A stretch of DNA of 64,000 nt from Reticulitermes speratus (GCA_021186555.1 JAJKFL010000003.1:35080908-35144907), one strand, 5' to 3'; numbered from the stretch's first letter, positions 25,501-34,978 are shown. Notes: a model not told the origin generated them from the letters alone. Numbers and translations: made by a program.

Positions 25501-26690
25501 CGACATTTGACGGCGCGGCTGTGGACACTGTTCGCTTTCTTGGCGTGGTCTCAGCCAACCACTGTGTTGGTGGGTACGACAGGTGAGGGGGCTGCTCTGG
25601 CCTCTGTTCGATCGGTCGGAGTAGGCTCAAATAGCCACTGTCTTGGCTAATACGACAGGTGATGGCGATTCTCTAGCATCTGTTCCCTCGATCGGCATAG
25701 GCTCAGACAGCCACCCTGAAGGCGGCCACGACAGGTGAGGGCGGTGCTCTGGGCTCTGTTCGATCGGTCGTCGTGGGCTCAAAGAACCACTGTGGTGGTT
25801 GGCACGAGAGGTGAAGACGCTGCACTAGCTTCTGTTCGCTCCTTCGACTGGGGCTCAGCCAGCCACTGTGGAGGCTGAGGTGAGGACTGTGTCCTGGCCT
25901 CTGTTCGCTCTGTCGGCGTGGACACAGCCAGCCACTGTGGTGGCTGTGACGATAGTGAGGGAGCTGCTCTGCCCCCTGTTCGCTCTGTCGGCGTGTGCTC
26001 ATAACGCCAGTTTGGTCGGAGCGACACGTTAGGGCGCTACTCTAACCTCCGTTCGCTCTGTTGGCGTGGTCTCAGCCAGCCAGTGTGGTGGAGGGCACGA
26101 CAGGCTAGGGCGCTGCTCTGGCATCTGTTCGCTCGATCGGCGTATGCTCAGTAAGCCACAGTTTGCTGTGGGAACGAGAGGTGAGGGCGCTGCTCTGTCC
26201 TCCGTTCGCTCTGTAGGCGTATGCTCAGCCAGCCACTGTGTTGGCGGGCACGACCGCTTAGGGCACTTCTCTGACCTCCGTTCTCTCTGTCGGTGTGGTC
26301 TCAACCAGCGACTGTGTTGGCGGGCACGACATGTGAGGGCGCTGCTTGGGCCTCTGTTTTATCTGTCGACTTGGGTTCAGCTAGCCACTGAGTTGGCGGT
26401 CACAACAGGTGAAGACGATTCTCTGGCCTCTGATCGTTTGGTCGTCGTGGGCCCAGCCAGCTAATATGTTAGCGTGCACGTCAGTTGAGTTCGGTGCTCT
26501 GTCCTCTGTTTCCTCCGTCGGCGTGGGCTCAGCCAGCAACTGTGGTGGCGGGCCCGAAAAGTGAGTGACCTTCTGAGGCCTCTGTTCTCTTCGTCATCTT
26601 GGGCTTATACAGCCACTGTGTTGGCGGGCACGACAGGTGATGGCGCTGGTCTGGCCTCTGTTCTACTGTACGGCGTGGGCTCAGTCAATA
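16506..26690 (+). repeat. Satellite family B, 76-bp tandem array, block 3
   Basis: About 134 monomers in the same orientation as blocks 1 and 2. The left part follows block 2 monomer by monomer at the 10.6-kb offset, for example GTGAGGGCGATGTTGTGCCT-like monomers near 6,414 and 17,020. Internal duplications exist: a TGATATCTTCGTCGGCGTGG monomer occurs near 9,466 and 22,526 with matching neighbours. A 292-codon apparent frame at 17,925-18,803 arises where several monomers have lost the TGA of GGTGAGGG; it is not a gene. The last monomers grade into family A. Confidence 0.95.
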
Positions 26691-27065
26691 TGGTGGCGGG
26701 CACGACACTTGAGGGCGCTTGTCTGTCCTCTGTTCATCTGGCCGGCGTGGGCTGAGTCACTGTGGGTGCGGGCTGATAGACGAGGGTGTTGGTCTGTTCT
26801 CGCCTCTGTTCCTTTGGTCGACGTGAGCTCAGTCACTGTGGTGTCTGGCCGATAAGAAACGTCGTTGGTCAATTCTCGCCTCTTTTCCTTTGTTCGGCGT
26901 GGGCTCAGACACTGTGGTTGCTTGCCGATAGTCAAGGGCGTTGTTCTGGGCTCGCCTCTCTTCCCTTGGTCGGCGTGGGCACAGTCACTGAGGTGGCTGG
27001 CCGATAGGCAAATGCGTTGCTCTGGTCTTGCATCTGCTCCTTTGGACGGCGATGGCTCAACCACT
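26690..27065 (+). repeat. Satellite family A, forward, with A/B hybrid monomers at left edge
   Basis: About five monomers with A landmarks: GGCTCAGTCACTG lacking the extra CAGC of family B, GGCCGATAG, GGGCGTTG and CGCCTCTGTTCCTTTGGTC. The first monomer (26,680-26,760) joins an A-type left half to a B-type right half (GGGCACGACACTTGAGGGCG). The array is the inverse partner of 551-1,845. Confidence 0.9.
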
Positions 27066-27111
27066 GTCGTATGTCCTCCTACCACGAGCCTGCATGTATT
27101 TGAATATATTA
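27066..27111 (+). repeat. Single 51-bp repeat unit between A array and 18S end
   Basis: TATGTCCTCCTACCACGAGC followed by CTGCATGTATTTGAATATAT is one unit of the 51-bp family. It links the A satellite directly to the truncated 18S fragment, as at 27,601-27,646. Confidence 0.8.
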
Positions 27112-27282
27112 GCATGTATTAGCTCTAGAATTACCTCAGTTATCCAATTAACTGTTTACCGTCTAAGGAACCATAACTGATATCATGAACCATTTGCGGT
27201 TTCACTTTAATGTGGCTTGCACTTAGAGATCATGGCGTATTCTTTGAGACAAGTAAGTGACTACTGGCAGGATCAACCAGGG
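27112..27282 (-). pseudogene. 18S rRNA 5'-end fragment 1 (about nt 4-160)
   Basis: The reverse complement reads CTGGTTGATCCTGCCAGTAG, then CTTGTCTCAAAG, GTGCAAGCC, GTGAAACCGC, ATCAGTTATGGTTCCTTAGA and TAATTCTAGAGCTAATACAT, the universal 5' end of eukaryotic 18S rRNA. It stops after ACATGC and continues as the 51-bp repeat, so about 90% of the gene is absent. Many substitutions at normally invariant sites show that it is not a functional rRNA gene. Right of it lies the ETS-like sequence in the natural order. Confidence 0.93.
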
Positions 27283-27510
27283 AACCGTCACTGTGGTGCG
27301 AGATCCTCCATGGGTCCGCCCGAAGGCAGATGTCCGCGACGTTTCTATGAGGGTGAACCAGTATGCCGTGCGGAGGACTGCCCGGTCTTCTCAACTGTCT
27401 CAGTCTCTCGTCCTACTGAAGTATCAAATGCACCGTCGTTAACCGAGGCGTGAGTGGGTAGCGATCAGAGGCCGATCTGGCACCATTCGATGGAGCGCTG
27501 CGCTAGAGCG
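27283..27510 (-). other. 5' ETS-like sequence upstream of 18S fragment 1
   Basis: This lies immediately upstream of the 18S 5' end on the minus strand, the ETS position. It shares CGAAGGCAGATGTCCGCGA, GGAGGACTGCCCGG, CAACTGTCTCAGTC, CGTCCTACTGAAGTATCAAA and ACCGAGGCG with 27,818-28,265, 29,069-29,285 and, inverted, 176-355. A block of about 250 bp found in the second copy is missing. Confidence 0.65.
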
Positions 27511-27600
27511 TGGTCTTAATCACTGTGGTGGCGGGCCGATAGTCTAGGGCGTTGGTCTGGTCTCGCGTCTGTTCCTTTGGTCGGCGTGGGCTCAGTCACT
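27511..27600 (+). repeat. Single family A monomer between rDNA-derived units
   Basis: CACTGTGGTGGCGGGCCGAT, GGGCGTTGGTCTGGTCTCGC and GTTCCTTTGGTCGGCGTGGG make one near-consensus A monomer between ETS copy 1 and the next 51-bp/18S piece. The basic unit on the minus strand is therefore ETS - 18S 5' end - 51-bp unit - A monomer. Confidence 0.85.
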
Positions 27601-27646
27601 GTCGTATGTCCTCCTAACAGGAGCCTGCATCTCTTTGAGAATATTG
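27601..27646 (+). repeat. Single 51-bp repeat unit next to 18S fragment 2
   Basis: GTATGTCCTCCTAACAGGAG then CCTGCATCTCTTTGAGAATA is one diverged unit of the 51-bp family, placed as at 27,066-27,111. Confidence 0.8.
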
Positions 27647-27817
27647 GCATGTATTAGCTCTAGAATTACCACAGTTATCCAAGTAACTGTCCCATATCTA
27701 AGGAAACATATCTGATTTAATGAGCCATTCGCGGTTTCATCTTAATGTGGCTTGCACTGAGACGTGCATTGCTAAATATTTGAGACAAGCATAAGACTAC
27801 TGGCAGGATCAACCAGG
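27647..27817 (-). pseudogene. 18S rRNA 5'-end fragment 2
   Basis: Same extent as fragment 1, from the 18S 5' end (CTGGTTGATCCTGCCAGTAG) to ATACATGC. It is better preserved than fragment 1: TAATTCTAGAGCTAATACAT, CCACAGTTATCC and GAAACCGCGAATGGCTCATT all match the eukaryotic consensus. It is truncated at the same base and cannot make an 18S rRNA. Confidence 0.94.
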
Positions 27818-28270
27818 GAACCGTCACTGTTGTGCGAGTTCCCCCCCCCCCGGGGGGCCGCAGGGGCACCGGGGAACCAGTTCGCACATTCTCCTCCTCC
27901 TCCTCCTCTCTGCACATTCACGGACGTGTCGGCCGGCCTACACTCGACAGGCACCACAGGTGCTCGGCGACGCGGGGACGCGCCTACAGTCGGAAATCGT
28001 TCGGGTGGCTGGCTCGCTCCCGGGCTCGTGGGGAGCCGACTGCATGCGTCAATTAAGACGTGCTAGTTGCCGCATAGGACCCCCACCCCCCCCCCCCCCG
28101 AAGGCAGACGACCGCGACGTTTCTATGAGCGTGAACCAATTTGCCGGGGGGAGGGCTGCCAGGTCTTCTCCACTTCCTCTCGTCCTCCACAAGTACCAGA
28201 TGAACAGTCGTGAACCGAGGCGGGAGCGGGCAGCGAGCAGAGGCCGATTTGCACCAGACGATTGAGCGCT
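27818..28270 (-). other. 5' ETS-like sequence, longest copy, with poly-C tracts
   Basis: The longest of the ETS-like copies. It contains a block of about 250 bp (roughly 27,840-28,100) bounded by two C-runs, C11G6 near 27,841 and a run of 14 or more C near 28,086. That block is absent from the copies at 27.3 and 29.1 kb. It is GC-rich and includes a CTCCTC repeat at 27,890-27,908. Beyond it the usual ETS words return (CGACGTTTCTATGAG, GTCCTCCACAAGTACCAGAT). The lengths of the C-runs should not be trusted to the base. Confidence 0.6.
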
Positions 28271-28400
28271 GAGCGGATGCGTCTCAGCAATCGACCACCA
28301 CCAGGCTATAGGGGTTTATTCATGTTTCAGGGAAGGCCGAAATCATCTCGGTTAGAGCAGCAGTAAATACAACCCTGAATGCCGGGCCCGTACGTCCGGT
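28271..28400 (+). repeat. Flank joining ETS to 51-bp array
   Basis: This includes TTCATGTTTCAGGGAAGGCC, ATCATCTCGGTTAGAGCAGC and GAATGCCGGGCCCGTACG. Its reverse complement is at 63-175, which supports the inverted arrangement of the two ends of the satellite block. Confidence 0.75.
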
Positions 28401-28898
28401 ATGTCCTCCTATCACGAGCCTGCACGACTTTGAAAATATTCCGAGGCAGGTATGTCCTCCTACCACGAGCCGGCATGTCTTTGAAAATATTCCGAGGCGA
28501 GTATGTCCTCCTACCACGAGCCAGCATGTCTTTGAAAATATTCCGAGGCGGGTACGTCCTCCTACCACGAGCCTGCATGGCTTTGAAAATAATCCGAGAC
28601 AGGTATGTCCTCCTACCACGAGCCGCATGTCTTTGAAAATATTCCGAGGCGAGTATGTCCTCCTACCACGAGCCGGCAAGTCTTTGAAAATATTCCGAGG
28701 CGGGTACGTCCTCCTACCACGAGCCTGCATGGCTTTGAAAATAATCCGAGACAGGTATGTCCTCCTACCACGAGCCACATGTCTTTAAAAATATTCCGAG
28801 GCGAGTATGTCCTCCTACCACGAGCCGGCATCACTTTGAAATTATTCCGAGGTAGGTATGTTCTCCTACTTCGAGCCTGCATGCCTTTGAAATTATTA
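28401..28898 (+). repeat. 51-bp tandem repeat, ~10 units, with 152-bp three-unit order
   Basis: Units carry GTATGTCCTCCTACCACGAG, CATGTCTTTGAAAATATTCC and GAGGC. Counting from the CCGAG word, starts fall at 28,441, 28,492, 28,543, 28,594, 28,644, 28,695, 28,746, 28,796 and 28,847, so spacings are 51 or 50. Every third unit carries CATGGCTTTGAAAATAATCC plus GAGACAGG, giving a higher-order period of 152 bp. Because 51 is divisible by three, both strands show a periodic 17-residue open frame; this is an artefact of the repeat. Confidence 0.95.
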
Positions 28899-29068
28899 GC
28901 ATGTATTAGCTCTAGAATTACCACAGTTATCCAGTAACTGTCCACCATCTAAGGAACAATAACTGATATAATGAGCAATTTGCGTTTTCACTTTAATGTG
29001 GCTTGCACTGAGACAAGCATGGCGTAATATTTGAGACAAACATATGACTACTGGCAGGATCAACCAGG
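28899..29068 (-). pseudogene. 18S rRNA 5'-end fragment 3
   Basis: Third truncated 18S 5' end, again from CTGGTTGATCCTGCCAGTAG to ATACATGC, here entering the 51-bp array directly. It retains GTCATATG after CCAGTA as in real 18S. Small changes (for example loss of one T in CCAGTAACTG) mark it as non-functional. All three fragments share the same 3' breakpoint and so derive from one truncated ancestor. Confidence 0.93.
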
Positions 29069-29285
29069 GAACCGTCCCTGTGTTACGAGTTCCTCACCGG
29101 ACCGGCCCGAAAGCAGATGCCCGCGAAGTAGCTTTGAGTGTGAACCCGTTTGCCGGGCGGAGGACTTCACGGCGGTCTCCACTGTCTCAGTCACTCGTCC
29201 TACTGAAGTATCAAATGCACCGTCGTGAACCGAGGCGGGAACGGGTAGCGAGAAAAACCGATTTGGCACCAGACCATTGAGAGAT
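29069..29285 (-). other. 5' ETS-like sequence upstream of 18S fragment 3
   Basis: It matches ETS copy 1 throughout (CGAAAGCAGATGCCCGCGA, GGGCGGAGGACTTC, CACTGTCTCAGTCACTCGTC, CTGAAGTATCAAATGCACCG) and also lacks the ~250-bp block. It ends at 29,285, where a new forward B array starts. Confidence 0.65.
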
Positions 29286-32200
29286 GGGCATAAGCACGAT
29301 TGGTAAGGACGCTGCTCTGGCCTCTGTTCGCTCAGTCGGTGTGGGCTCAGCCAGCCACTGTGGTGGCGGGCATGACAGATGAGGGCGCTTCTCTGGCCTC
29401 TGTTCGTTCAGTCGGTGTGGGCTCAGCCAGCCACTGTGGTGGCGGGCATGACAGATGAGGGCGCTTCTCTGGTATCTGTTCGCTCAGTCGGTATGGGCTT
29501 AGCTAGCCACTGTGTTGTCGGGCACGACAGGTGTTGGCGCTGCTCTGGCCTTTGTTCCCTCTGCCGGCGTGGGTTCAGAATGCCCCTATGGAGGCGGGCA
29601 CGACAGGTCAGGGCGGTGCGCTGGCCTCTGTTCGCTCGGTCGCCTAGGCTCAGACAGCCACTGTAGTTGAGAGTACGATAGTTGAGGGCCTTTCTCTGAC
29701 CTCTGTTCGCTTTGTCGGCGTGGGTTCAGGCACTCAATGTTGCGGGGGGCACGACAGGTGAGGGCTCTGCTCTGGCCTATGTTTGCTCGGTCGGCGTTGT
29801 CTCAGCGAGCCACTGTGGTAGCGAGCACGACAGGTGAGTGCGCTGTTCTGTCCTCTGATCGTTCGATATTTGTGGGCTCAATCAGCCACTGTGGTGGGGG
29901 CACGACAGGTTAGGGCGCTGCTGTGCCTCTGTTCGTTGGTCGTCGTGGGCCCTACCAGCCACTTAGGTGGCGGGCAAGACAGGGGAGGGCACTCCTCTGG
30001 CCTCTGTTCGCTCGGTCGGCGTTGGCTTAGCCATGCACTGTGGGGGGGGGGGGCACGATAACTTAGGGCTCTGCTCTGGCCTCTCTTTACTTGAACGGCG
30101 TTTGCTCAGCCAGCCACTGTGGTGGTGGGCACGACATGTGAGGCCGCTGGTCTGGCCTGTGTTCGATCGGTCAGCCTGCGCTCGGCCAGCATTTGTCGAG
30201 GAGGGCACGAAATGTGAGATCTCTGATCTGGCCTCTTTTCGCCTAGTCTGTGTAGACACAACCAGCCACTTTGTTAGCGGTCTCGATAGGTGAGGGCGCT
30301 GCGCAGGCCTCTGATCTATTGGTTTGCATGTGCCCAAACAACCACTTTGGTGGCGGGCACGCCCGAACAGGGCGCTACTCTGGCGTCTGTTCGCTAGGTC
30401 GGCCTGGGCTCAGCCAGACACAGTGCTGGCGTGCACGACATGTAAAGGTGCTGCCTTTTTCGCTTGGTCGGCGTGGGATGTGCCAGCCACAGTGGTGGCT
30501 GGAACAACAGATGAGGGCGCTGCTCTGGCCTCTTTTCGATCGTTCGGCGTGGCCTCAGCCAGAAACTGTGGTGGTTGGCACGTCAGGTGAGGGCGCTGCC
30601 TTGTCCTCTGTTCGATTGGTCGTCGTAGGATCAGCCAGCCACTGTTGTGGCGGGCACGACAAGTTAGGGCGCTTCTGTGCATCTGTTCGTTCGGTCGTCG
30701 TGGGCTCAGCCAGACACTGTGGTGGCGGGCACAACAGTAGTGGGCGCTGCTCTTGCATCTGTTCGCACGGTCGGCGTGGGCTTAGCCAGGCACTGTCGTG
30801 CGGGAACGATAGCTGAGGGCGCTGCACTGGCCTCTGTTCTCTCGGTCGACGTGGGCTTATCCAACACTGTGGTGGCGGGAACGAGAGTTGAGGTCGCTGC
30901 TCTGGAAACTGTTCGCTCGGTCGGCTTGGGCTCAGCCAGCAACTGTGGTGGCGGGCATTAAAATTGAGATTGCTGCTCTATCCACTTTTCGCTTGGTCGG
31001 CTTGGGCACAGACAGCCACTGTTGTGGAGTGCACGACAGATGAAGGCTAATCTCTGACCTCTGTTCCCTCCGTAGGCGTGAGCTCAGCCAGCCACTGTGG
31101 TGGCTGGCACGACAATTGAGGGCGCAGCTCTTCTCTTGATGGTCGTGGTCTTAATCAGCCACTGTGGTAGCGGGCACGTCATGTGAAAGAGCTGGTCTGC
31201 TCTCTGTCGTCTTGGTCGGATTGGGCTCAGCCAACCACTGTTGTGGCTGGAACGACAGGTGGGTGCTCTGCTTTGGCCTCTGTTTGCTTGGTCGGCGTGG
31301 GTACATCCAGCCACTGTGGTGGCGTGCACGACAGTTGAGGTCTCTGCTCTGGCCTCTGTTCGCTTTGTCGGTGTGTGCCCAGATATCCACAGTGTTGGTG
31401 GTCACGACAGGTGAGGTCTCTGCTCATGCCTCCGTTCTCTGTGTCGGCGTGGGCGAGCCATCCACTGTGGTGTTTGGGAAGACAAGTGTGGGCGCTGACC
31501 TGTCCTCTTCGCTTGGTCGGATTGGTCTCAGACAGCCACTCTGTTGGCGGGCACGACAGGTGAGGGCGTAGATCTGGCCTCTATTCGCTTGGTCGTTTTG
31601 CGCTCAACCAGCCACTTTGGTGGCGGTCACGACAAGTGAGTACTGTGGTCTGGCCTCAGTTCTTTTTGCAGTCGTGGGCTTATCCAGCTACTAAGGTGGC
31701 GGGCACGACACTTGATGGCGCTGCTTTGGCCTCTAATGTCTGGTTCAGCGAGGGCTCATCCAAACACTGTGGTGTCGGTCACGATAGCATAGGGCTCTGC
31801 TGAGGCCTCTTATCGCACGGTCGGCGTTGGCTCATCCAAACTATGTGGTGGCGGGCACGGCAGGTGATGTCGCTGCTCTGGACTCTGTTCGTTCGGTCGG
31901 CTTGGGTCCAGCCAGCCACTGTGGTGTCGGGCACGATAATTGAGGGCGATGCTCTAAGATCTGTGTGCTAGTTCGGAGTGGGCTCAGACAGCCACTGTGT
32001 TGGCGAGGACGACAGATGAGGGCGCTGCTCTGGCCACTGTTCGCTCGTTCGACTTGGTCTCAGCCAGCGACTGTTTTAGCGGCCACGACAGTTGAGGGCG
32101 CAGCTCTGGCCTCTATTCGTTCAGTAGGCGTGGTTTCATCCAGCCACTGTGTTGGCTGGAACGACAAGTGAGGCCGCTGCTCTGGCCTCTTTTCGCTTGG

Positions 32201-33235
32201 TCGGCGTGGGCTCAGCCAGCCACTGTGGTGGCGGGAACGGCAGGTGAGGGCGCGGCTGTGGCCTCTTTTCGCTTGGTCGGCGTGGGCTCTTTCAGCCACT
32301 GTTATGGCGGGCACGACATGTGAGGGCGCTGCTCTGGCCTCTGTTCGCTTGGTCGGTGTGGGAACAGCCAGCCTCTGTGGTGGTGAGCACGACAGTTGAC
32401 GTCGCGGCTGTGGCCTCTTTTCGCTTGGTCGGCGTGGGCTCAGCCTGCCACTGTGGTGGCGGGTACGACAGGTGAGGGCGCTGCTCTGGCCTCTGTTCGA
32501 TCTGTCGGAGTGGGCTCAAACAGCCTCTCTGAATGCGTGCACGATAGGTGAAGTCGCTGCTCTGGCCTCTCTTCGAGTCTTCGTCGTGGGCTCAGCCAAA
32601 CAACGTTTTGGCGGGCACGAAATTTTAGGGCGAAGCTCTGACCTTTGTTCGCTTTTTCGGCGTGGGATCAGACAGACACTGTGTTGGCGGGCACGACTGA
32701 TGAAGGCGCTACTCTGGCCTCTGTTCGCTCGTTCGGCGTGGTCACATCCAGCGACAGTATTAGCGGCCACGACAGGTGAGGGCGTCGCTCTGGCCTCTCT
32801 TCGCTCGATAGTTATGAGCTCAGCCAGCCACTGTGGTGGCGGGCACGACAGTTGAGGGCGCTGCTCTGGCCTCTGTTCGTTCGGTAGGCGTGGGATCATC
32901 CAGCCACTGTGTTGGCTGGAACGAAAAGTGAGGGCGCTTCTCTGGCATCTGTTCGGTTGGTCGGCGTGGTCTCATTCAGCCACTGTTATGTCGGGCACGA
33001 CAGGTGAGGGCGCTGCTGTAGCCTCTGTTCGCTTGGTCGGCGTGGGCTCAGCCAGCCACTGTGATGGCTGGAACGGCAGGTGAGGACGCTTCTCTGGCCT
33101 CTGTTCGCTCGTAAGGCGTGGGCTCATCCAACAACTCTATTGGCGTGCACGAAATGTGAGAGCGCTTCTCTGGCCTCCGTTCGGTCGTCGTGGGTTCAGC
33201 CAGCCACTGTGGTGGCGGGCACGACAGGAGATGGC
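29286..33235 (+). repeat. Satellite family B, 76-bp tandem array, block 4
   Basis: About 52 monomers in the same orientation as blocks 1-3 but outside the inverted flanks. Two neighbouring monomers near the left end (starting at 29,333 and 29,409) are identical over 64 bases, including the shared variants GGGCATGACAGATGAGGGCG and CTTCTCTGG, a recent local duplication among monomers that otherwise differ at 10% or more of sites. A G-run near 30,043-30,052 is probably slippage. The array ends in GGAGATGGCGCCGGCAGGCA at the 630-bp repeat. Confidence 0.95.
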
Positions 33236-34978
33236 GCCGGCAGGCAGGCTGGAGTGGGAAGTTCGGCTCGCGCTGTGTCTCCGTCCGGAGTCGTCGTGCT
33301 AGCGTGCGAGTGTCCCCCCTCACTTTATGGACTGACACCTGTCAACCGAGGCCGCAGTGTTGCCCTTGAATCCAAGGTCCTTTATGCCGGGAGGGACCGG
33401 GTACCTGGCCGGCCTATGCCGTGACCGTACGGCCATCGGCTGAAGATCCTTGCGTCTGATTGTGTGATTGTTCTGGGTCGAGCAGTTGCCACGCTGCGAT
33501 CTGTTGAGACTCATCCTCTCGCTTGGAGGATTCCTCTTGTCTGAGAGACGAGACCTCGGATTTCAGGAACTGCGCATGTTAGTAGGACCATGGCGGATTT
33601 GCGCAGAGTGCCACTGTGCGCAGTAGTAGGACATCGGCCTCAATAGCTCCTGAAGCGGTCCCCCTCAACCGACTTTTTTAATCGCCTCCTATACTGTTAT
33701 AAATGTATCTGCCCGAGGAGGAGCAAGAAGCGTCGGCACCAACCGCCACGACTGCATTCCGCCGCTCTCTGCCGAGCAGGCTCCGGCGGATCGCAGACTG
33801 GCGGTAATACCGTCACTTTTGCCACGCTTGTACTCCAACTTTCTCCCTAACTTGAGCCCCTGTCTCGTCGAAGGCCGTAGCGGGATGCTTGCTCGCGTTG
33901 AGACAGCGTCCGGATGCATAGTGCTAGCGTGCGAGTTTCCCCCCTCATAATAGAGACTGATACCTCTCAACCGAGGCCATTGTGTTGCCCGTGCTCCCAC
34001 TGTCCGGTATGCCGGGAGGGACCGGGGACCCGGTCGGCCTCTGCTGCGACCGTACGGACATCGGCAGGGGAGCCTTGCATCTGATTGTGTGATTGTACTC
34101 GGTAGAGCAGTTGCCACGCTGCGATCTGTTGAGACTCATCCCTTCGCTTGGAAGATTCGTCTTGTCGGAGAGACGAGACTTCGGATTGTGTGCAGGAACT
34201 GCGCTTCGTAGTAGGACTATGGCGAATTTGCGCAGAGTGCCACTGTGCGCAGGAGTACGACTTCGGCCTTCTCAATCGCGCCTGAAGTCGCCCCCCTCAA
34301 CTGCGTTTTTCAATCACCTCCTATACTGTTATAAGTATATCCCTTCGCCCGAGGGGGAGCAAGAAGCGTCGGCACCACCCGCCACGACTGCAGTCCGCCG
34401 CTCCCTGGCAAGCAGGCTCCGGCGGATCGCAGACTGGCGGGAATACCGTCACATGTGCCACGCTTGTACTCAACCTCCCTCGCGTATCCAGAGCCCGCTG
34501 CCTCGTTCCGAGGCAGCAGCGGAATGTTCGGCTCGCTCTGTGAAAACGTCCGGAGTCGTCGTGCTAGTGTGCGATTGTCCCCCCTCAGTATAGGGACTGA
34601 CATCTCTCAACCGAGGCCGCGGTGTTCCACGTGCACCCACGGTCTGATATGCCGGGAGGGATCGAAGACCTGGCCGGCCTCTGCTGCGACCGTACGGCCA
34701 TCGGCAGAGGAGCCTTGCGTCCGAATGTGTAATAGTACCCGGTAGAACAGTTGCCACGCTGCGATCTCTTGAGACTCATCCCCTCGCTTGGAGGATTCGT
34801 CTTGTCGGAGAGACGAAACCTCGGATTATGTGCAGGAACTGCGGGTAGTAATAGGACCACCCGCCACGACTGCAGTCCGCCGCTTCCTGCCAAGCAGGCT
34901 CCGGCGGATCGCAGACTGGCGGGAATACCGTCACTTATGCCACGATTGCACTCAAACTCCCTCGCGTATCTAGAGCCA
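33236..34978 (+). repeat. ~630-bp GC-rich tandem repeat, three copies
   Basis: The word GTGCTAGYGTGCGA occurs at 33,296, 33,921 and 34,561, giving periods of 625 and 640. Other shared words are CAACCGAGGCC, TGCCGGGAGGGA, CAGTTGCCACGCTGCGATCT, GAGACTCATCC, TTGCGCAGAGTGCCACTGTG and CAGGCTCCGGCGGATCGCAG. The third copy lacks about 170 bp in its middle and is cut at about 34,978, where LINE coding sequence begins. I do not recognise the unit. Repeated 5' UTR monomers of a LINE are one possibility, a separate satellite another. Confidence 0.85.

Noticed and set aside
27112-27282. Functional 18S rRNA gene
   Set aside because: Only about 160 of roughly 1,800-1,900 nt are present, with changes at invariant positions; no 5.8S or 28S sequence was found in the window.
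28320-28778. 152-codon minus-strand frame with 17-residue repeats
   Set aside because: The 51-bp unit is divisible by three, so any stop-free unit gives a periodic frame. It overlaps rDNA-derived DNA and changes with unit variants.
33689-34117. 142-codon minus-strand frame, and 166-codon plus-strand frame at 34,093-34,593
   Set aside because: Both lie in the ~630-bp tandem repeat, shift between units, and are GC-rich without recognisable domains.
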